A stretch of DNA of 64,000 nt, taken from the NCBI RefSeq assembly GCF_000016165.1, contig NC_009253.1, positions 3,297,484-3,361,483 on the forward strand. Direction: 5' to 3'. This document shows positions 33,276 to 42,409 of this stretch, piece by piece; position 1 is the first letter of the stretch; each line of letters starts with the position of its first letter. The notes beneath the pieces are model-generated. The model was not told the origin of the DNA. It was given only the letters and a program-made list of their open reading frames with translations, and ran no database searches. The translations under genes were made by a program, and so were the position numbers. Origin of the DNA: Desulforamulus reducens MI-1. GTDB lineage: Bacteria; Bacillota; Desulfotomaculia; Desulfotomaculales; Desulfotomaculaceae.

Positions 33276-35303
33276 CTAATACTCTATCTCCGGTATTGCT
33301 GGCTTGATGTTCTTCTCTCCCCTAAGCTGCAGCCGTAGCTCAATCAGGGCATCTCTAAGCTGGGCTGCCCGCTCAAATTCCAGGTGCTTGGCGGATTCTT
33401 TCATTTCTTTCTCCAGCTTAGCAATCATCTTCTTCAGCTCGGTTTTTGTTAGCTTACCCGCCTTGCTCTGGGCCACATAGGGTGCTTTTTCTTCAGCCGC
33501 CCGGGTGGCTTCAATGACATCCCTGATGGCCTTGCGAATGGTTTCCGGGGTAATATTATGTTTACGGTTATACTCCATTTGAATCTTGCGGCGTCGGTTT
33601 GTTTCTCCGATGGCTTTCTTCATGGAGTCGGTCATTTTGTCTGCATACATGATCACCCGGCCCTCTGCATTACGGGCAGCCCGGCCGATGGTCTGGATCA
33701 GAGAGCGTTCGGAACGAAGATAGCCTTCTTTATCGGCATCCAGAATGGCCACCAGGCTTACTTCCGGTAGGTCTAAGCCCTCCCTCAGCAGGTTAATGCC
33801 CACCAGGACATCAAAGGTACCCAGGCGCAGATCCCGCAGGATTTCCATCCGCTCCATGGTATGAATATCCGAGTGCAGGTAACGAACCCGCACGCCATTT
33901 TCTTTAAAGTAGTCGGTGAGGTCTTCGGCCATTTTTTTCGTTAGGGTGGTTACCAGCACCCTTTCGTCCCGCTCTACCCGCAGGCGAATTTCTCCCAATA
34001 AATCATCAATTTGCCCCTTGGTGGGCCTGATAAATATTTCAGGGTCTATCAATCCGGTGGGACGAATAATCTGTTCCACGATTTGCTCTTGGTGTTCAAA
34101 TTCGTATTTACCCGGTGTGGCCGATACATAAATCACTTGATTGACTTTTTCTTCGAATTCTTTGAACTTCAAGGGTCGGTTATCCAGGGCTGAGGGCAGG
34201 CGAAAGCCGTGCTCCACTAGGGTTGTTTTTCTTGAACGGTCCCCTTCGTACATACCACCAATCTGTGGTACTGCCACGTGGGACTCATCGATGATTAACA
34301 GCCAGTCTTCGGGAAAGAAGTCCAGCAGGGTAAAGGGTGACTCTCCGGGGGCACGTCCTGTGAGATGCCTGGAATAGTTCTCAATGCCCGAACAAAAACC
34401 CACTTCAGCCATCATTTCCAGGTCATATTGGGTACGCTGCTGCAGGCGTTGGGCTTCCAATAATTTATCGGCAGCCCGCAATTCCTGTAGCCTCTGCTCC
34501 AGCTCTGCCTCAATGGTGGTAATGGCTCTTTTCATGTTATCTTCGGCAGTTACGAAGTGGCTGGCAGGGAAAACAGCAATATGTTGGCGTTGACCCAGAA
34601 TTTCACCGGTGACAACATCGATTTCCAACAGACGGTCCACTTCATCTCCAAACAATTCCACCCGCAGGGCCCTTTCACTGGCGTTGGCGGGAAAAATTTC
34701 AATGACATCGCCCCGTACCCGGAACTTACCCCGGCTAAAGTCAATGTCGTTTCTTTCATATTGAATATCTACCAGCTTGCGCAGGATGGCATCCCGGTCG
34801 TAGGTACCGCCCACCCGCAGGGATAGGACCAGATCCCGGTAGGTTTCTGGGTTACCTAAACCGTAAATGCAGGAAACACTGGCTACAATAATTACATCCC
34901 GCCGCTCCAACAGCGCAGTGGTTGCTGAGTGACGCAGTTTATCAATTTCGTCGTTCAGTGATGAATCCTTTTCAATATAGGTATCGGTATGGGGAATGTA
35001 GGCCTCGGGCTGGTAGTAATCAAAGTAACTAACGAAATATTCAACGGAGTTTTCCGGGAAAAATTCTTTCATCTCACTACACAGCTGGGCTGCCAGGGTT
35101 TTGTTGGGTGCTAATATTAAGGTGGGGCGCTTAACCTCTTGAATGATGTTGGCCATGGTAAAGGTTTTCCCTGTACCGGTGGCCCCCAATAGTACCTGGT
35201 GTCTCAAGCCCTTATCAATGCCTGCCACCAGTTTTTCAATGGCCCTGGGCTGATCGCCCCGGGGGCTAAAGTCAGACTTCAACTTAAATTCCAAGGAGTT
35301 CAC
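33276..35303 (-). CDS. uvrB: Excinuclease ABC subunit B
   Basis: Damage-verifying helicase-like protein that receives DNA from UvrA and recruits UvrC. The 675-residue protein has Walker [19 protein letters not shown] (about 38-55), the beta-hairpin region [20 protein letters not shown], helicase motifs ([80 protein letters not shown]) and a C-terminal UVR domain (about 630-665, [20 protein letters not shown]). The GTG at 35301-35303 overlaps AGGTG; TTG three codons later, with AGGTGA six bases before it, may be the true start. An extended -10 promoter lies about 20 bases upstream. Confidence 0.98.
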   Translation of the reverse strand: MNSLEFKLKSDFSPRGDQPRAIEKLVAGIDKGLRHQVLLGATGTGKTFTMANIIQEVKRPTLILAPNKTLAAQLCSEMKEFFPENSVEYFVSYFDYYQPEAYIPHTDTYIEKDSSLNDEIDKLRHSATTALLERRDVIIVASVSCIYGLGNPETYRDLVLSLRVGGTYDRDAILRKLVDIQYERNDIDFSRGKFRVRGDVIEIFPANASERALRVELFGDEVDRLLEIDVVTGEILGQRQHIAVFPASHFVTAEDNMKRAITTIEAELEQRLQELRAADKLLEAQRLQQRTQYDLEMMAEVGFCSGIENYSRHLTGRAPGESPFTLLDFFPEDWLLIIDESHVAVPQIGGMYEGDRSRKTTLVEHGFRLPSALDNRPLKFKEFEEKVNQVIYVSATPGKYEFEHQEQIVEQIIRPTGLIDPEIFIRPTKGQIDDLLGEIRLRVERDERVLVTTLTKKMAEDLTDYFKENGVRVRYLHSDIHTMERMEILRDLRLGTFDVLVGINLLREGLDLPEVSLVAILDADKEGYLRSERSLIQTIGRAARNAEGRVIMYADKMTDSMKKAIGETNRRRKIQMEYNRKHNITPETIRKAIRDVIEATRAAEEKAPYVAQSKAGKLTKTELKKMIAKLEKEMKESAKHLEFERAAQLRDALIELRLQLRGEKNIKPAIPEIEY

Positions 35304-35323
35304 CTACTTTCTATCCATCTAAT

Positions 35324-35332
35324 ATTATACCA
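35324..35332 (-). promoter_or_regulatory. Extended -10 promoter of uvrB
   Basis: TGGTATAAT on the minus strand is an extended -10 element (TGnTATAAT). No good -35 sits 17 bases upstream, as is common for extended -10 promoters. The leader would be short. Confidence 0.5.
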
Positions 35333-35384
35333 AATAGGTCAATATTAGAAACCTGGCAGCAATGGGGGATTTTAGCCAGGGGGC

Positions 35385-35464
35385 TTAGGGGTATTCCTTG
35401 GGGGTCAGACCCCCGTTGGTTTCCTTAACTCACAGCCCATGGCCCACGGCTGAGGGCTAGACCC
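35385..35464. repeat. Mosaic intergenic repeat copy (short form)
   Basis: GCTTAGGGGTATTCCTTG (an inverted version of the usual tail), a single core GGGGGTCAGACCCCC, GTTGGTTTCCTTAACTC, heptads CACAGCCCATGGCCCACGG and the tail GACCCTTAAGAATTACCC that runs into the last codons of the uracil-DNA glycosylase gene. It carries tail words at both ends. Confidence 0.85.
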
Positions 35465-36028
35465 TTAAGAATTACCCTTAAGCTTATGGTACTCTTCCTG
35501 TACCATTTGAAAGTCCTCCCAGACTGGTCGCCTTCTGTTGGGGTCCCGCAGCACTGCTGCTGGGTGGTAGGTGGCGATAATCTTGATGCCGCTCTGGCTT
35601 TCCAGCCACTGCCCGCGCATTTTAGTAATGCGGGCATCGGGGCCAATTAGGTTTTGTAAAGCGGTGTTACCCAACAGCACAATAATTTGTGGCTGGATTA
35701 ATTCAATTTGACGATACAAATAGGGTAGGCAGGCCTTGGCCTCCACCCGGTTGGGTACCCGGTTGTTGGGTGGGCGGCATTTAACTATATTGGCAATGTA
35801 GACGTCTTCCCTGGTAAGGTCGATGGCCGCCAGTATCCGGTCCAGCAGTTGTCCGGCCCGTCCCACAAAGGGCACTCCCTGTTCATCCTCGTCCTTGCCA
35901 GGCCCTTCACCAATTAACATTAATTTAGCCTTAGGATTCCCCACACCGAAGACAAGTTTGTTGCGGCCCTCGGATAGGCCACAACGGGTACAATTTTGCA
36001 TATCCTTTGCCAGTTGTTCTAAAGACAT
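35465..36028 (-). CDS. Uracil-DNA glycosylase, family 4 (Fe-S)
   Basis: Removes uracil from DNA. The 187-residue protein has the first two cluster cysteines in NCTRCGLSEGRNKLVFGVG (Cys12 and Cys15), the active-site motif LMLIGEGPGKDEDEQGVPFV, then GRAGQLLDRILAA, the other cysteines in VKCRPPNNRVPNRVEAKACL and the C-terminal motif IIATYHPAAVLRDPNRRRPV containing the His of motif B. These features define the 4Fe-4S UDG family found in anaerobes and thermophiles. AGGAGGTC lies four bases before the ATG. The last codons are made from the tail of the adjoining repeat. Divergent from the DUF3243 gene with overlapping promoters. Confidence 0.95.
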   Translation of the reverse strand: MSLEQLAKDMQNCTRCGLSEGRNKLVFGVGNPKAKLMLIGEGPGKDEDEQGVPFVGRAGQLLDRILAAIDLTREDVYIANIVKCRPPNNRVPNRVEAKACLPYLYRQIELIQPQIIVLLGNTALQNLIGPDARITKMRGQWLESQSGIKIIATYHPAAVLRDPNRRRPVWEDFQMVQEEYHKLKGNS

Positions 36029-36036
36029 AAAAGACC

Positions 36037-36082
36037 TCCTGTAGTAGTTGGACAGTTGGACAGTTGGTTAGGGGTTAGGTGG
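36037..36082. repeat. GTTGG octad block
   Basis: AGTTGGACAGTTGGACAGTTGG followed by TTAGGGGTTAGG, an 8-base-period block of the mosaic family in the leader of the glycosylase gene. Confidence 0.65.
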
Positions 36083-36095
36083 TAGAGCTTGTTTT

Positions 36096-36124
36096 ATGAT
36101 AGAATACATTCCCCCGGTTGACAA
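36096..36124 (-). promoter_or_regulatory. Promoter of the uracil-DNA glycosylase gene
   Basis: Minus-strand TTGTCA (36119-36124), 17-base spacer, TATCAT (36096-36101). Its -35 box overlaps that of the opposite promoter. Confidence 0.55.
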
Positions 36125-36146
36125 CCTTGTAGCCTGTGGTTAATTT
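36118..36146 (+). promoter_or_regulatory. Promoter of the DUF3243 gene
   Basis: TTGACA (36118-36123), 17-base spacer, TAATTT (36141-36146). It shares five -35 bases with the divergent glycosylase promoter, so the two cannot easily be occupied at once. About 95 bases of leader precede the start codon. Confidence 0.5.
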
Positions 36147-36250
36147 AAGTTTTTATTTCCAACAATGCATATTTTGCCTTTGGTTTGCCAAACTATAGGT
36201 AAACACGTAGCTGTATTGATGGCTATGGATTGAATAAGGAGGAAGCGCAC

Positions 36251-36514
36251 ATGCTGGATTTATCAAAGGCTAATACTAGTTGGGATAACTGGAAAAAATA
36301 CCTGGGACAGGCCATGGAGTTTGCTGAAGAATTGGGTATCTCCCGGGATAAAGTACAGCATTATGCCATGACTGCCGGGTCTATTTTAGCTGACAATGTT
36401 CAGCCGGCTAACCCTGAGCAAAAGGCCCTTAAGGAGCTATGGGATGTGGCAGATAAGGATGAACAAGCGGTTATCGCCCGTCTGATGACCAAACTAGCCA
36501 GCCGTTCCCGCTAA
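36251..36514 (+). CDS. DUF3243 family small protein (YmfJ-like)
   Basis: An 87-residue acidic, helical protein without a known function. The text NTSWDNWKKYLGQAMEFAEE and LGISRDKVQHYAMTAGSILA match DUF3243 proteins of Firmicutes, which also have the pattern W..W...L..A...A...G. No membrane segment or signal is present. The ATG at 36251 has AAGGAGG eight bases upstream and is preferred over the longer frame from 36230. It is a single gene with its own promoter and a strong terminator. Confidence 0.85.
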   Translation: MLDLSKANTSWDNWKKYLGQAMEFAEELGISRDKVQHYAMTAGSILADNVQPANPEQKALKELWDVADKDEQAVIARLMTKLASRSR

Positions 36515-36570
36515 ATTTTTAAGGGAGTGCCGCAACTACTTTAGTAGCAGTGACACTCCCTTAAATTTTT
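36513..36570. terminator. Long bidirectional terminator
   Basis: AAATTTTTAAGGGAGTG pairs with CACTCCCTTAAATTTTT, with an inner stem CTACT/AGTAG. T-runs flank the stem on both strands. It closes the DUF3243 gene and could also stop minus-strand read-through. Confidence 0.85.
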
Positions 36571-36574
36571 CACC

Positions 36575-36862
36575 GGGGAGTTGGGCAGTTGGAAGGTTGG
36601 AAGGTTGGAAGGTTGGATAGTAGTTGTTGATTTGGCTCATGGCTAAAAGTTGCACTGCCACACTAGAAGTCAGACACCTGGGGTTAACTTGAAGAGCAAA
36701 TCCCCCAGGGTTACCTTTTTTCACCGGGGAGTCAGACCCCTCAGACTGCCGGGCTTTGGGGGCGGGGTCAGACCCCCTGGGCTTGACAAACTTTCCAGGG
36801 CTTGACTAAGCTCCCAAACTTTCCAACTGTCCAACTTTCCAACTGTCCAACTTTCCAACTCA
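36575..36862. repeat. Mosaic intergenic repeat copy with two octad arrays
   Basis: From left: GGTTGGAA repeated three to four times (36588-36617), GGCTCATGGC, the double core GGAGTCAGACCCCTCAGAC...GGGGCGGGGTCAGACCCCC and a right array of CCAACTGTCCAACTTT with a 16-base period (about 36818-36862). It begins six bases beyond the stop codon of the PDZ protein gene. The left and right arrays are complementary in type (GTTGG against CCAAC). Confidence 0.88.
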
Positions 36863-36865
36863 AGA

Positions 36866-38113
36866 TCATTTCCTATGCCTAGCAATACGGTTGTTGAACC
36901 ACCTGCGCAGGGGACCGTTGGTGGATAGCTCCATGAAGGTTTCTTCATTACCCTCGGGAACCGGCAACACACCCAGCATATCCTTTTCTTTGAATTCAAT
37001 GCCCTCTCGGTATACTTTTTTTTGGGCCATTGAGTAGTAGGTAATCTGTACCTGGTGATAAACACCCAAGGCAAATTCTAACCCCTGACGGCTTCCCACT
37101 GTCATGCCGTTTACTTCCTTGATAATATCCCCGGAACGAATTCCCGCCTGCCAGGCAGGATAGCCCGGAATCACATCCAGTATCTTAACCCCTTGATCCA
37201 CAGGCTTATAGATGGCGTTGGTGGCCTCCAGACGCCTGCCCAGGTAGATCACCATTTCATGCCCCAGTGGCGAAAATAGTGCCGCTGCAACCCCCACCAG
37301 AGGGTAGCGATCAGTCAAAACCGCCAGTGCCAACAAAATCACACTGTATAAACCCAGAAATACTGCCGATATCCTGCCCTTTTGCTTAGGAGTACGGGCC
37401 ACGGCCAGGTCTCCATAGCCCAGTCCTGCCACCACCGGCATAAGGGAATAGATCACATTATCTACATTTGCCCCCATGTCCCCTTTAATTAAAGGCCACC
37501 ACTGGGGCATGTGGATGCCCCCGGCAGCACCACTGGTTTGACCCACAATAACCATAACCACCAGGGGTATGGGCCAGAATTTTTGCAGGGCAAACCCCCC
37601 TACAACCTTGCCTTCTGCATTCCGAATAAAGACAGGCATGGCCCCCAAATGACCACTGACCAGAATAAGAACTGCTTCCGCAAAATGCAGAATGGCCACC
37701 AGGCCCAAAAGCTGAGGTATGCTAACCTCCGGCCAACCTAAGGCGATGGAACTCAAGGCCAAAAGGCCACCGGCATAGGCAAAGCATAAAAATCTGGCGT
37801 CAATAAACATTAGCAGAATGGCCAAGGGCCAGAGATAGATTAACCCGGAATCGGACAGTGTCAAGCCGACGAATACCATGATGTAACTGGCCAAAACCCC
37901 ACCCAGCAAGCCAAATAGGGTGGCGGCCAAAACATCTCGCCAGACACCCCGTGGCTTCAAACCAAAGAATTTTTCCTTTGCCCTTCCCATACGGTAATAT
38001 TGCAGGGCCACAATAGCCACCACCAGAAGAAATAACTCTAGAATCTGGGGTTCCATAAAAACTGCCCCTAGGGTCTGAAACAAAATCGGTGTTATATCGG
38101 TAAAGGGAAACAT
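36866..38113 (-). CDS. Polytopic PDZ-domain protein, MinJ-like
   Basis: A membrane protein of about 415 residues with eight or so hydrophobic segments in the first 290 residues and a C-terminal PDZ domain (about 300-385; LDVIPGYPAWQAGIRSGDII, KEVNGMTVGSRQGLEFAL). This plan is that of MinJ, which links DivIVA and MinD at division sites in Bacillus; there minJ also lies beside ctpB and ftsEX, as here. Sequence outside the PDZ region is not conserved enough to prove the function. ATG at 38111-38113 with AGGTG six bases upstream is preferred over GTG at 38122. Ends within the repeat region; separated from ctpA by another repeat. Confidence 0.75.
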   Translation of the reverse strand: MFPFTDITPILFQTLGAVFMEPQILELFLLVVAIVALQYYRMGRAKEKFFGLKPRGVWRDVLAATLFGLLGGVLASYIMVFVGLTLSDSGLIYLWPLAILLMFIDARFLCFAYAGGLLALSSIALGWPEVSIPQLLGLVAILHFAEAVLILVSGHLGAMPVFIRNAEGKVVGGFALQKFWPIPLVVMVIVGQTSGAAGGIHMPQWWPLIKGDMGANVDNVIYSLMPVVAGLGYGDLAVARTPKQKGRISAVFLGLYSVILLALAVLTDRYPLVGVAAALFSPLGHEMVIYLGRRLEATNAIYKPVDQGVKILDVIPGYPAWQAGIRSGDIIKEVNGMTVGSRQGLEFALGVYHQVQITYYSMAQKKVYREGIEFKEKDMLGVLPVPEGNEETFMELSTNGPLRRWFNNRIARHRK

Positions 38114-38129
38114 GGTAAACACCTACTTT

Positions 38130-38260
38130 TTTAGCCTTCAGCCATCAGCTTTTTTTGCATGCTATAATTTGGGGTCATTTGGCCTTGGGTTTTTACTCAC
38201 AGCTCATGGCCCATGGCCTGACCCATAAGAAATACCCCTAAGGCTAACGGCTGACGGCTA
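38130..38260. repeat. Mosaic intergenic repeat copy without GC-rich core
   Basis: TTAGCCTTCAGCCATCAGC, TTTTTTTGCATGC, TTTGGGGTCATTTGGCC, heptads CTCACAG-CTCATGG-CCCATGG-CCTGACC, the tail CATAAGAAATACCCCTAAGG, then GGCTAAC-GGCTGAC-GGCTATT in 7-base register ending two bases from the ctpA stop codon. Shows that the core can be absent while flanking words remain. Confidence 0.85.
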
Positions 38261-38262
38261 TT

Positions 38263-39414
38263 CTATTGATGTATCTTGTCTCGAATTATTTTAATGGCTG
38301 TTTCCAACTGTTTATCTTGTTTAGCATGGATTTCCTGTTCTATAACCACGTGGGGGGCAATCCCCTTTTTGTGGATATCATTTTTATTCGGCGTTAAATA
38401 ACGGGCTGTGGTTAGTTTAAGCCCGGCACCGTTATCCAGCGGGAAAACTGTTTGGACAATGCCTTTACCAAAGGTCTTGGTCCCCACTAGGGTTCCTACA
38501 CCTGCATCCTTAATGGCGCCGGCCAGAATTTCCGAAGCACTGGCACTTCCTTTGTTAACCAACACCACCAGGGGCATATTCAATTGATCTGGCTCAGCAT
38601 CAAAGGTGTAATCCTTACCAATTCGGTAGTCAATATGCACGATGGGTCCTTTGCCCAAAAACTGGTCGGCAACTTTAATGGCCGAATTCAGTTCCCCGCC
38701 GGGGTTATCCCGCAGGTCCAGCACCAGTCCTGCCATGTTTTGCTCCCGCAGTTCAGCAATGGTCCTCACCATTTCTTCTCCGGTATTTTCGGTAAACTGG
38801 CCGATCACGATATAGCCCACGTTGTTTTCATCGGGAACCATCCGACCTTCTACAGTGGGTACGCTAATTTCTTCCCGTGTTAATTGAACTGGAAAAGGTT
38901 TTTCATCTCCCTCCCGCAGGATGGTTAACTCCACTTTGGATCCTACGGGACCCCGCATAAGGTTAACCGCTGTATCGGTATCCATATCCTTGGCCTGCTT
39001 GTCGTCAATGGCAATGATGATATCGCCGGCTCGAATATCCTTTTCCGCTGCCGGTGTATTGGGGAAGGGTTTAACTACCGTTAGGTAATGGTCCTTCATC
39101 CCCACCAGGATACCGATGCCGCCGAAGGAACCTCGAATTTGTTCCTGCAAAGCAGAGTAGGTTTTCTTATCCAGGTACGCAGAGTATGGGTCATTCAGGG
39201 ACTCCACCACCCCTTTAATGGCCCCTTCCACCAGTTTTTCCGGCGTCACTTCAAATAAATACTGGCCTTTAACCAGGGTTACCACTTTGATTAAATTACC
39301 CATCCCCTTATAGTTTGCTGCCAGTGTACCGCCCACTAACAGTAAGATCGCAAATACCACCGAAGCTAATACAATTGTCAGCCTTCCCCAAAAGGCCAAT
39401 GAATCTCTTTTCAC
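38263..39414 (-). CDS. S41 carboxyl-terminal processing protease (CtpA/CtpB)
   Basis: A membrane-anchored serine protease that trims extracellular proteins; Bacillus CtpB cleaves a sporulation factor, and others control wall hydrolases. One N-terminal membrane segment is followed by GVVESLNDPYSAYLDKKTYS, a PDZ domain (about 85-165, GIGILVGMKDHYLTVVKPFP and AGDIIIAIDDKQAKDMDTDT), and the protease core LVLDLRDNPGGELNSAIKVA and LVNKGSASASEILAGAIKDA (catalytic Ser), with the Lys in VGTKTFGKGIVQ. GTG at 39412-39414 has GGGTG six bases upstream; an ATG at 39450 is in frame but lacks a site and lies right after TATAAT. Neighbours suggest control of the M23 peptidase. Confidence 0.93.
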   Translation of the reverse strand: MKRDSLAFWGRLTIVLASVVFAILLLVGGTLAANYKGMGNLIKVVTLVKGQYLFEVTPEKLVEGAIKGVVESLNDPYSAYLDKKTYSALQEQIRGSFGGIGILVGMKDHYLTVVKPFPNTPAAEKDIRAGDIIIAIDDKQAKDMDTDTAVNLMRGPVGSKVELTILREGDEKPFPVQLTREEISVPTVEGRMVPDENNVGYIVIGQFTENTGEEMVRTIAELREQNMAGLVLDLRDNPGGELNSAIKVADQFLGKGPIVHIDYRIGKDYTFDAEPDQLNMPLVVLVNKGSASASEILAGAIKDAGVGTLVGTKTFGKGIVQTVFPLDNGAGLKLTTARYLTPNKNDIHKKGIAPHVVIEQEIHAKQDKQLETAIKIIRDKIHQ

Positions 39415-39518
39415 TGTAACACCCGCCCGTCCCTTGATCTCCTTACACATGTATTATACTACAATAAAGAGGTGTTCATTACAAACATTTTCCATTTTAT
39501 GGTTTCTCTCTATACTAA

Positions 39519-39545
39519 AGAAAAAGCCGGGCTAACCCAGCTTTA
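39519..39545 (-). terminator. Rho-independent terminator of the ftsEX-M23 operon
   Basis: AAAGCTGGG and CCCGGCTTT pair around TTAG, followed by TTCTTTAG. The stem overlaps the stop codon of the M23 peptidase gene. Confidence 0.75.
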
Positions 39546-40667
39546 TAAGTAATTATGGGGGCTTACCGCAGAGCCGTTCTTGCGAACCTCGAAATGCAGG
39601 TGGGGCCCTGTGGACATACCCGTGCTTCCTACCTGTGCAATGGTGGACCCTTTGGTAACAACCTGTCCTTTACTCACCAGTTGGGCTGACAGGTGACCAT
39701 AGAGACTCACCACATCACCACCGTGGTCAATCATAACAACTTTCCCGTAGCCGGTCATGGTGCCGGAATAAATCACGGTACCATCTGCCGGAGCAATGAC
39801 GGAGGTCCCGGTGGGAGCTGGTATATCAATCCCCGCGTGAAAGCGTTTTTGCTTTAAAATGGGGTGAATGCGATAGCCAAAGGGTGATGATACCCGGCTG
39901 TAGCCAGGCACCGGCCAGCTAAACACGCCCCCATTGTAGTTGCCACCCTTCTTGGCATTTTCCAGAGCAATCTGTCTCAGGATGGCATCTTCCTGGGCTT
40001 CTAAACGGTCAACTTCTTCAGCAGTCTTCTTTAAATCCTGCTCTGCTTCGTTAAGCAGACCTTTCTTTTCCTCTTGGGCCTTGGTCAGGGTTTCCTTTAC
40101 ATATTCCTGTTCCCTTTTCATGCTGGCTATTTGGCGGGTCCTGGTTTCCAGAACATTTTTATATTCCTCTATTTGCTGCTTTTCCTTGCTCATCCGGTCC
40201 ACCAGGGTTTTATCACTTTCGATCATGCGGGTTAGGAATTCCATCCGGTTGGTAAACTCCGAAAAGCTTCCTGCATTAAGCAAGACCTCCAGGTAGCTTA
40301 CTGGACCACTCTGGTACATACCCTTGACACGTTTTTTCAATTGATCATTACTTTCTTCCAACCGTTCTTCTGATTTGGCCAAATCCTTTTTGGTTTCCGC
40401 CAGCTTACTAAGGGAACTGGCCAGGGTAGCCTCTAATTCTTTAATTCTGGCTTCCTTTTGGTTAATGGATTGGTTCAAAGAAACCAGTTGTTGTGAATAA
40501 TCCTTAACGGCTCGCTTCGTCTGTTTTTCCTCTGCTTTTTTCTGATTTAACTGGTTCCTAACGTTGTTTAGCTGCTGATCCAAGGTTGCTGCCATCACTG
40601 GAGTCCCAGCCAGTAGCACCAGGCCCAGGGTTAGGGCCGTCAGCCTGTGGGTCCATGTTCTTTGCAC
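39543..40667 (-). CDS. Coiled-coil M23 murein hydrolase activator/peptidase (EnvC-like)
   Basis: A secreted 374-residue protein: signal peptide ([20 protein letters not shown], cut after Ala), two long coiled coils (about residues 30-115 and 150-235), then a LytM/M23 domain with [20 protein letters not shown] (His and Asp metal ligands), [17 protein letters not shown] and [12 protein letters not shown] (last His pair). All zinc ligands are present, so unlike E. coli EnvC it may itself cut peptidoglycan. It lies 21 bases after ftsX in the same direction. In several bacteria FtsEX drives a coiled-coil hydrolase or activator of this kind, so a direct partnership is likely. GTG start with GGAGG seven bases upstream. 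Confidence 0.92.
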   Translation of the reverse strand: MQRTWTHRLTALTLGLVLLAGTPVMAATLDQQLNNVRNQLNQKKAEEKQTKRAVKDYSQQLVSLNQSINQKEARIKELEATLASSLSKLAETKKDLAKSEERLEESNDQLKKRVKGMYQSGPVSYLEVLLNAGSFSEFTNRMEFLTRMIESDKTLVDRMSKEKQQIEEYKNVLETRTRQIASMKREQEYVKETLTKAQEEKKGLLNEAEQDLKKTAEEVDRLEAQEDAILRQIALENAKKGGNYNGGVFSWPVPGYSRVSSPFGYRIHPILKQKRFHAGIDIPAPTGTSVIAPADGTVIYSGTMTGYGKVVMIDHGGDVVSLYGHLSAQLVSKGQVVTKGSTIAQVGSTGMSTGPHLHFEVRKNGSAVSPHNYL

Positions 40668-40688
40668 CGGTATTCCTCCAAACTTTTC

Positions 40689-41576
40689 TTATACTTTTAA
40701 AAATTTACGCAGTGAAACCCAACTACCCAGTGCACCAATCAGTACTCCCAGGCCAATCATACCGCCAAGGATGTACAGCATGGTATTGGGTTCATTCATT
40801 AGTTGAATAAATGGCAAAGATATTTTTAATTTTTGAATTAAGGACACATAACCCAAGTCCACCACCAATACAGCTAGAAGTCCCCCTGTTAGGCCCAGCA
40901 CAATGCCCTCCATCATGAAAGGGAAACGTATAAACCAGTTGGTGGCCCCTAAAATTTTCATGATGCCGATCTCACGACGCCGGGCAAAGACAGACATGCG
41001 GATGGTGGTTGCAATGAGAAAACCTGCTGCCAGGGTTAACAGGGATAAGGTGACGGCACTGGCCAGTCGAACCCAGTGTGTCACTGTAAGGAGTTTTTCC
41101 ACCACACCCTGTCCATAGCGAACCTGTTCAATGCCCTCAATTTTTTCCAAGGCCTTGGCGGTGGCCGGCACCGCTTCTGCTTTGTGGGTCTTGACCCGGA
41201 AGGCATCGGGCAGGGGGTTGCTTTCTTCCAAGGATTCTAAAATATCGGCCCGATCCCCCAAGCTCTTTTTCATCTCCTGCATGGCTTGTTCCTTGGATAT
41301 ATATTCTATGGAGGCTACGTCATGGTTTTCTTTGATGACCTCTTCAATTTTTTCCCGGTCCACTTTCCCTACATTTTCTTTAAGAAAGGTGGTGATCTCT
41401 ACACTGCTTTCTACGGATTTTGTGAGTTTGTCCGCATTCACCACCAGCAGCAGGGACGCTCCAAGAATAATCAGGGATACGGTAACGATCCCCACGGAGG
41501 AAAGGGACAACCAGCTGTTTCTTACCAGGGAGGTAAAGGTTTCCCGAAAAAAATATTTGATGGTATTAAAGTTCAC
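40689..41576 (-). CDS. ftsX: Cell division ABC permease FtsX
   Basis: Four-helix membrane protein that passes ATPase movements of FtsE to an outer hydrolase partner. About 295 residues: first helix in LSLSSVGIVTVSLIILGASL, an extracellular loop (about 45-155) with AEAVPATAKALEKIEGIEQV, and three C-terminal helices with RREIGIMKILGATNWFIRFP, the family signature. GTG at 41574-41576 overlaps the ftsE stop by 11 bases, with GGGGTG seven bases upstream, which implies translational coupling. The longer frame starting inside ftsE is not credible. The M23 peptidase gene follows at once. Confidence 0.95.
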   Translation of the reverse strand: MNFNTIKYFFRETFTSLVRNSWLSLSSVGIVTVSLIILGASLLLVVNADKLTKSVESSVEITTFLKENVGKVDREKIEEVIKENHDVASIEYISKEQAMQEMKKSLGDRADILESLEESNPLPDAFRVKTHKAEAVPATAKALEKIEGIEQVRYGQGVVEKLLTVTHWVRLASAVTLSLLTLAAGFLIATTIRMSVFARRREIGIMKILGATNWFIRFPFMMEGIVLGLTGGLLAVLVVDLGYVSLIQKLKISLPFIQLMNEPNTMLYILGGMIGLGVLIGALGSWVSLRKFLKV

Positions 41577-42252
41577 AGCGGTACACCCCGCTCTCTTCGT
41601 CACGTACAATGCTGCCACTGGTCAGGGCGATAACCCGTTTTTTCATGGTATCAACTATATCGGAATCGTGGGTTGCCATGAGGATGGTGGTACCCCTGCG
41701 ATTAATATCTTGGAAGAGTTTCATGATTTCCCAGGAGGTATCGGGGTCCAGGTTACCTGTTGGTTCGTCGGCAATGATTACCAGGGGGTTGTTGACGATG
41801 GCTCTGGCAATGGCCACCCGCTGCTGTTCACCACCGGACATTTGGCTGGGCAGTAGGTTTCCTTTGTCCTTTAACCCTACCTGTTCAAGTACCTGGGGAA
41901 CTGCCCTTTTTATTTCTTTGCCCGAGGCCCCGGTAATTTCCAGGGCAAAACCTACGTTTTCTGCTGCGGTTTTTTGAGGCAACAGGCGAAAGTCCTGAAA
42001 AACCATGCCAATTTTACGACGCATGTGGGGAACTTCACGTCCCTTCATGCGTAGGCAATTCTTGCCGTTAAACATAACATGGCCCCGACTGGGCAGTTCT
42101 TCACGGGTAATAAGTTTAATCATGGTTGATTTTCCTGCACCGCTGGGACCCACTAAAAACACAAATTCACCCTTTTTAATTTGAAATGTTAAATCAGAAA
42201 TTGCTTTGACACCGTTGTCATATATTTTGGATACGTTGTAAAACTGTATCAT
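41566..42252 (-). CDS. ftsE: Cell division ATP-binding protein FtsE
   Basis: ATPase partner of FtsX. A 228-residue ABC domain: MIQFYNVSKIYDNGVKAISD, Walker A FLVGPSGAGKSTMIKLI (about 34-50), Q-loop GMVFQDFRLLPQKTAAENVG, signature PSQMSGGEQQRVAIARAIVN, Walker B PLVIIADEPTGNLDP and switch His ILMATHDSD. ATG at 42250-42252 has GGAAGGGTG five bases upstream; the longer frame to 42306 lacks one. It heads the ftsE-ftsX-M23 unit. A TGTCGAA heptamer lies at 42299-42305 upstream, but such sites can occur by chance. Confidence 0.96.
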   Translation of the reverse strand: MIQFYNVSKIYDNGVKAISDLTFQIKKGEFVFLVGPSGAGKSTMIKLITREELPSRGHVMFNGKNCLRMKGREVPHMRRKIGMVFQDFRLLPQKTAAENVGFALEITGASGKEIKRAVPQVLEQVGLKDKGNLLPSQMSGGEQQRVAIARAIVNNPLVIIADEPTGNLDPDTSWEIMKLFQDINRRGTTILMATHDSDIVDTMKKRVIALTSGSIVRDEESGVYRCEL

Positions 42253-42378
42253 TTTGACACCCTTCCAAATCAAAGATGTAGACACACACCTAATCGGGTT
42301 CGACACCTAAAAAGCAAATTCCTTTAAGATTCGGCAATTTTTCCTGGTAATAGTAGCAAATATTTTACAAAAAATGCA

Positions 42379-42409
42379 AAAAGAGTGCCTGTCTTATAGG
42401 CACTCTTTT
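42379..42409 (-). terminator. Rho-independent terminator of the transketolase genes
   Basis: On the minus strand AAAGAGTGCCT and AGGCACTCTTT pair around an ATAAGAC loop, followed by TTGC and a second T-rich stretch (ATTTTTTG). It lies some 130 bases after the transketolase stop, beyond a repeat copy. Confidence 0.85.

Noticed and set aside
42299-42305. TGTCGAA upstream of ftsE as a Spo0A box
   Set aside because: A single heptamer; several are expected by chance in 64 kb, and there is no second site nearby.
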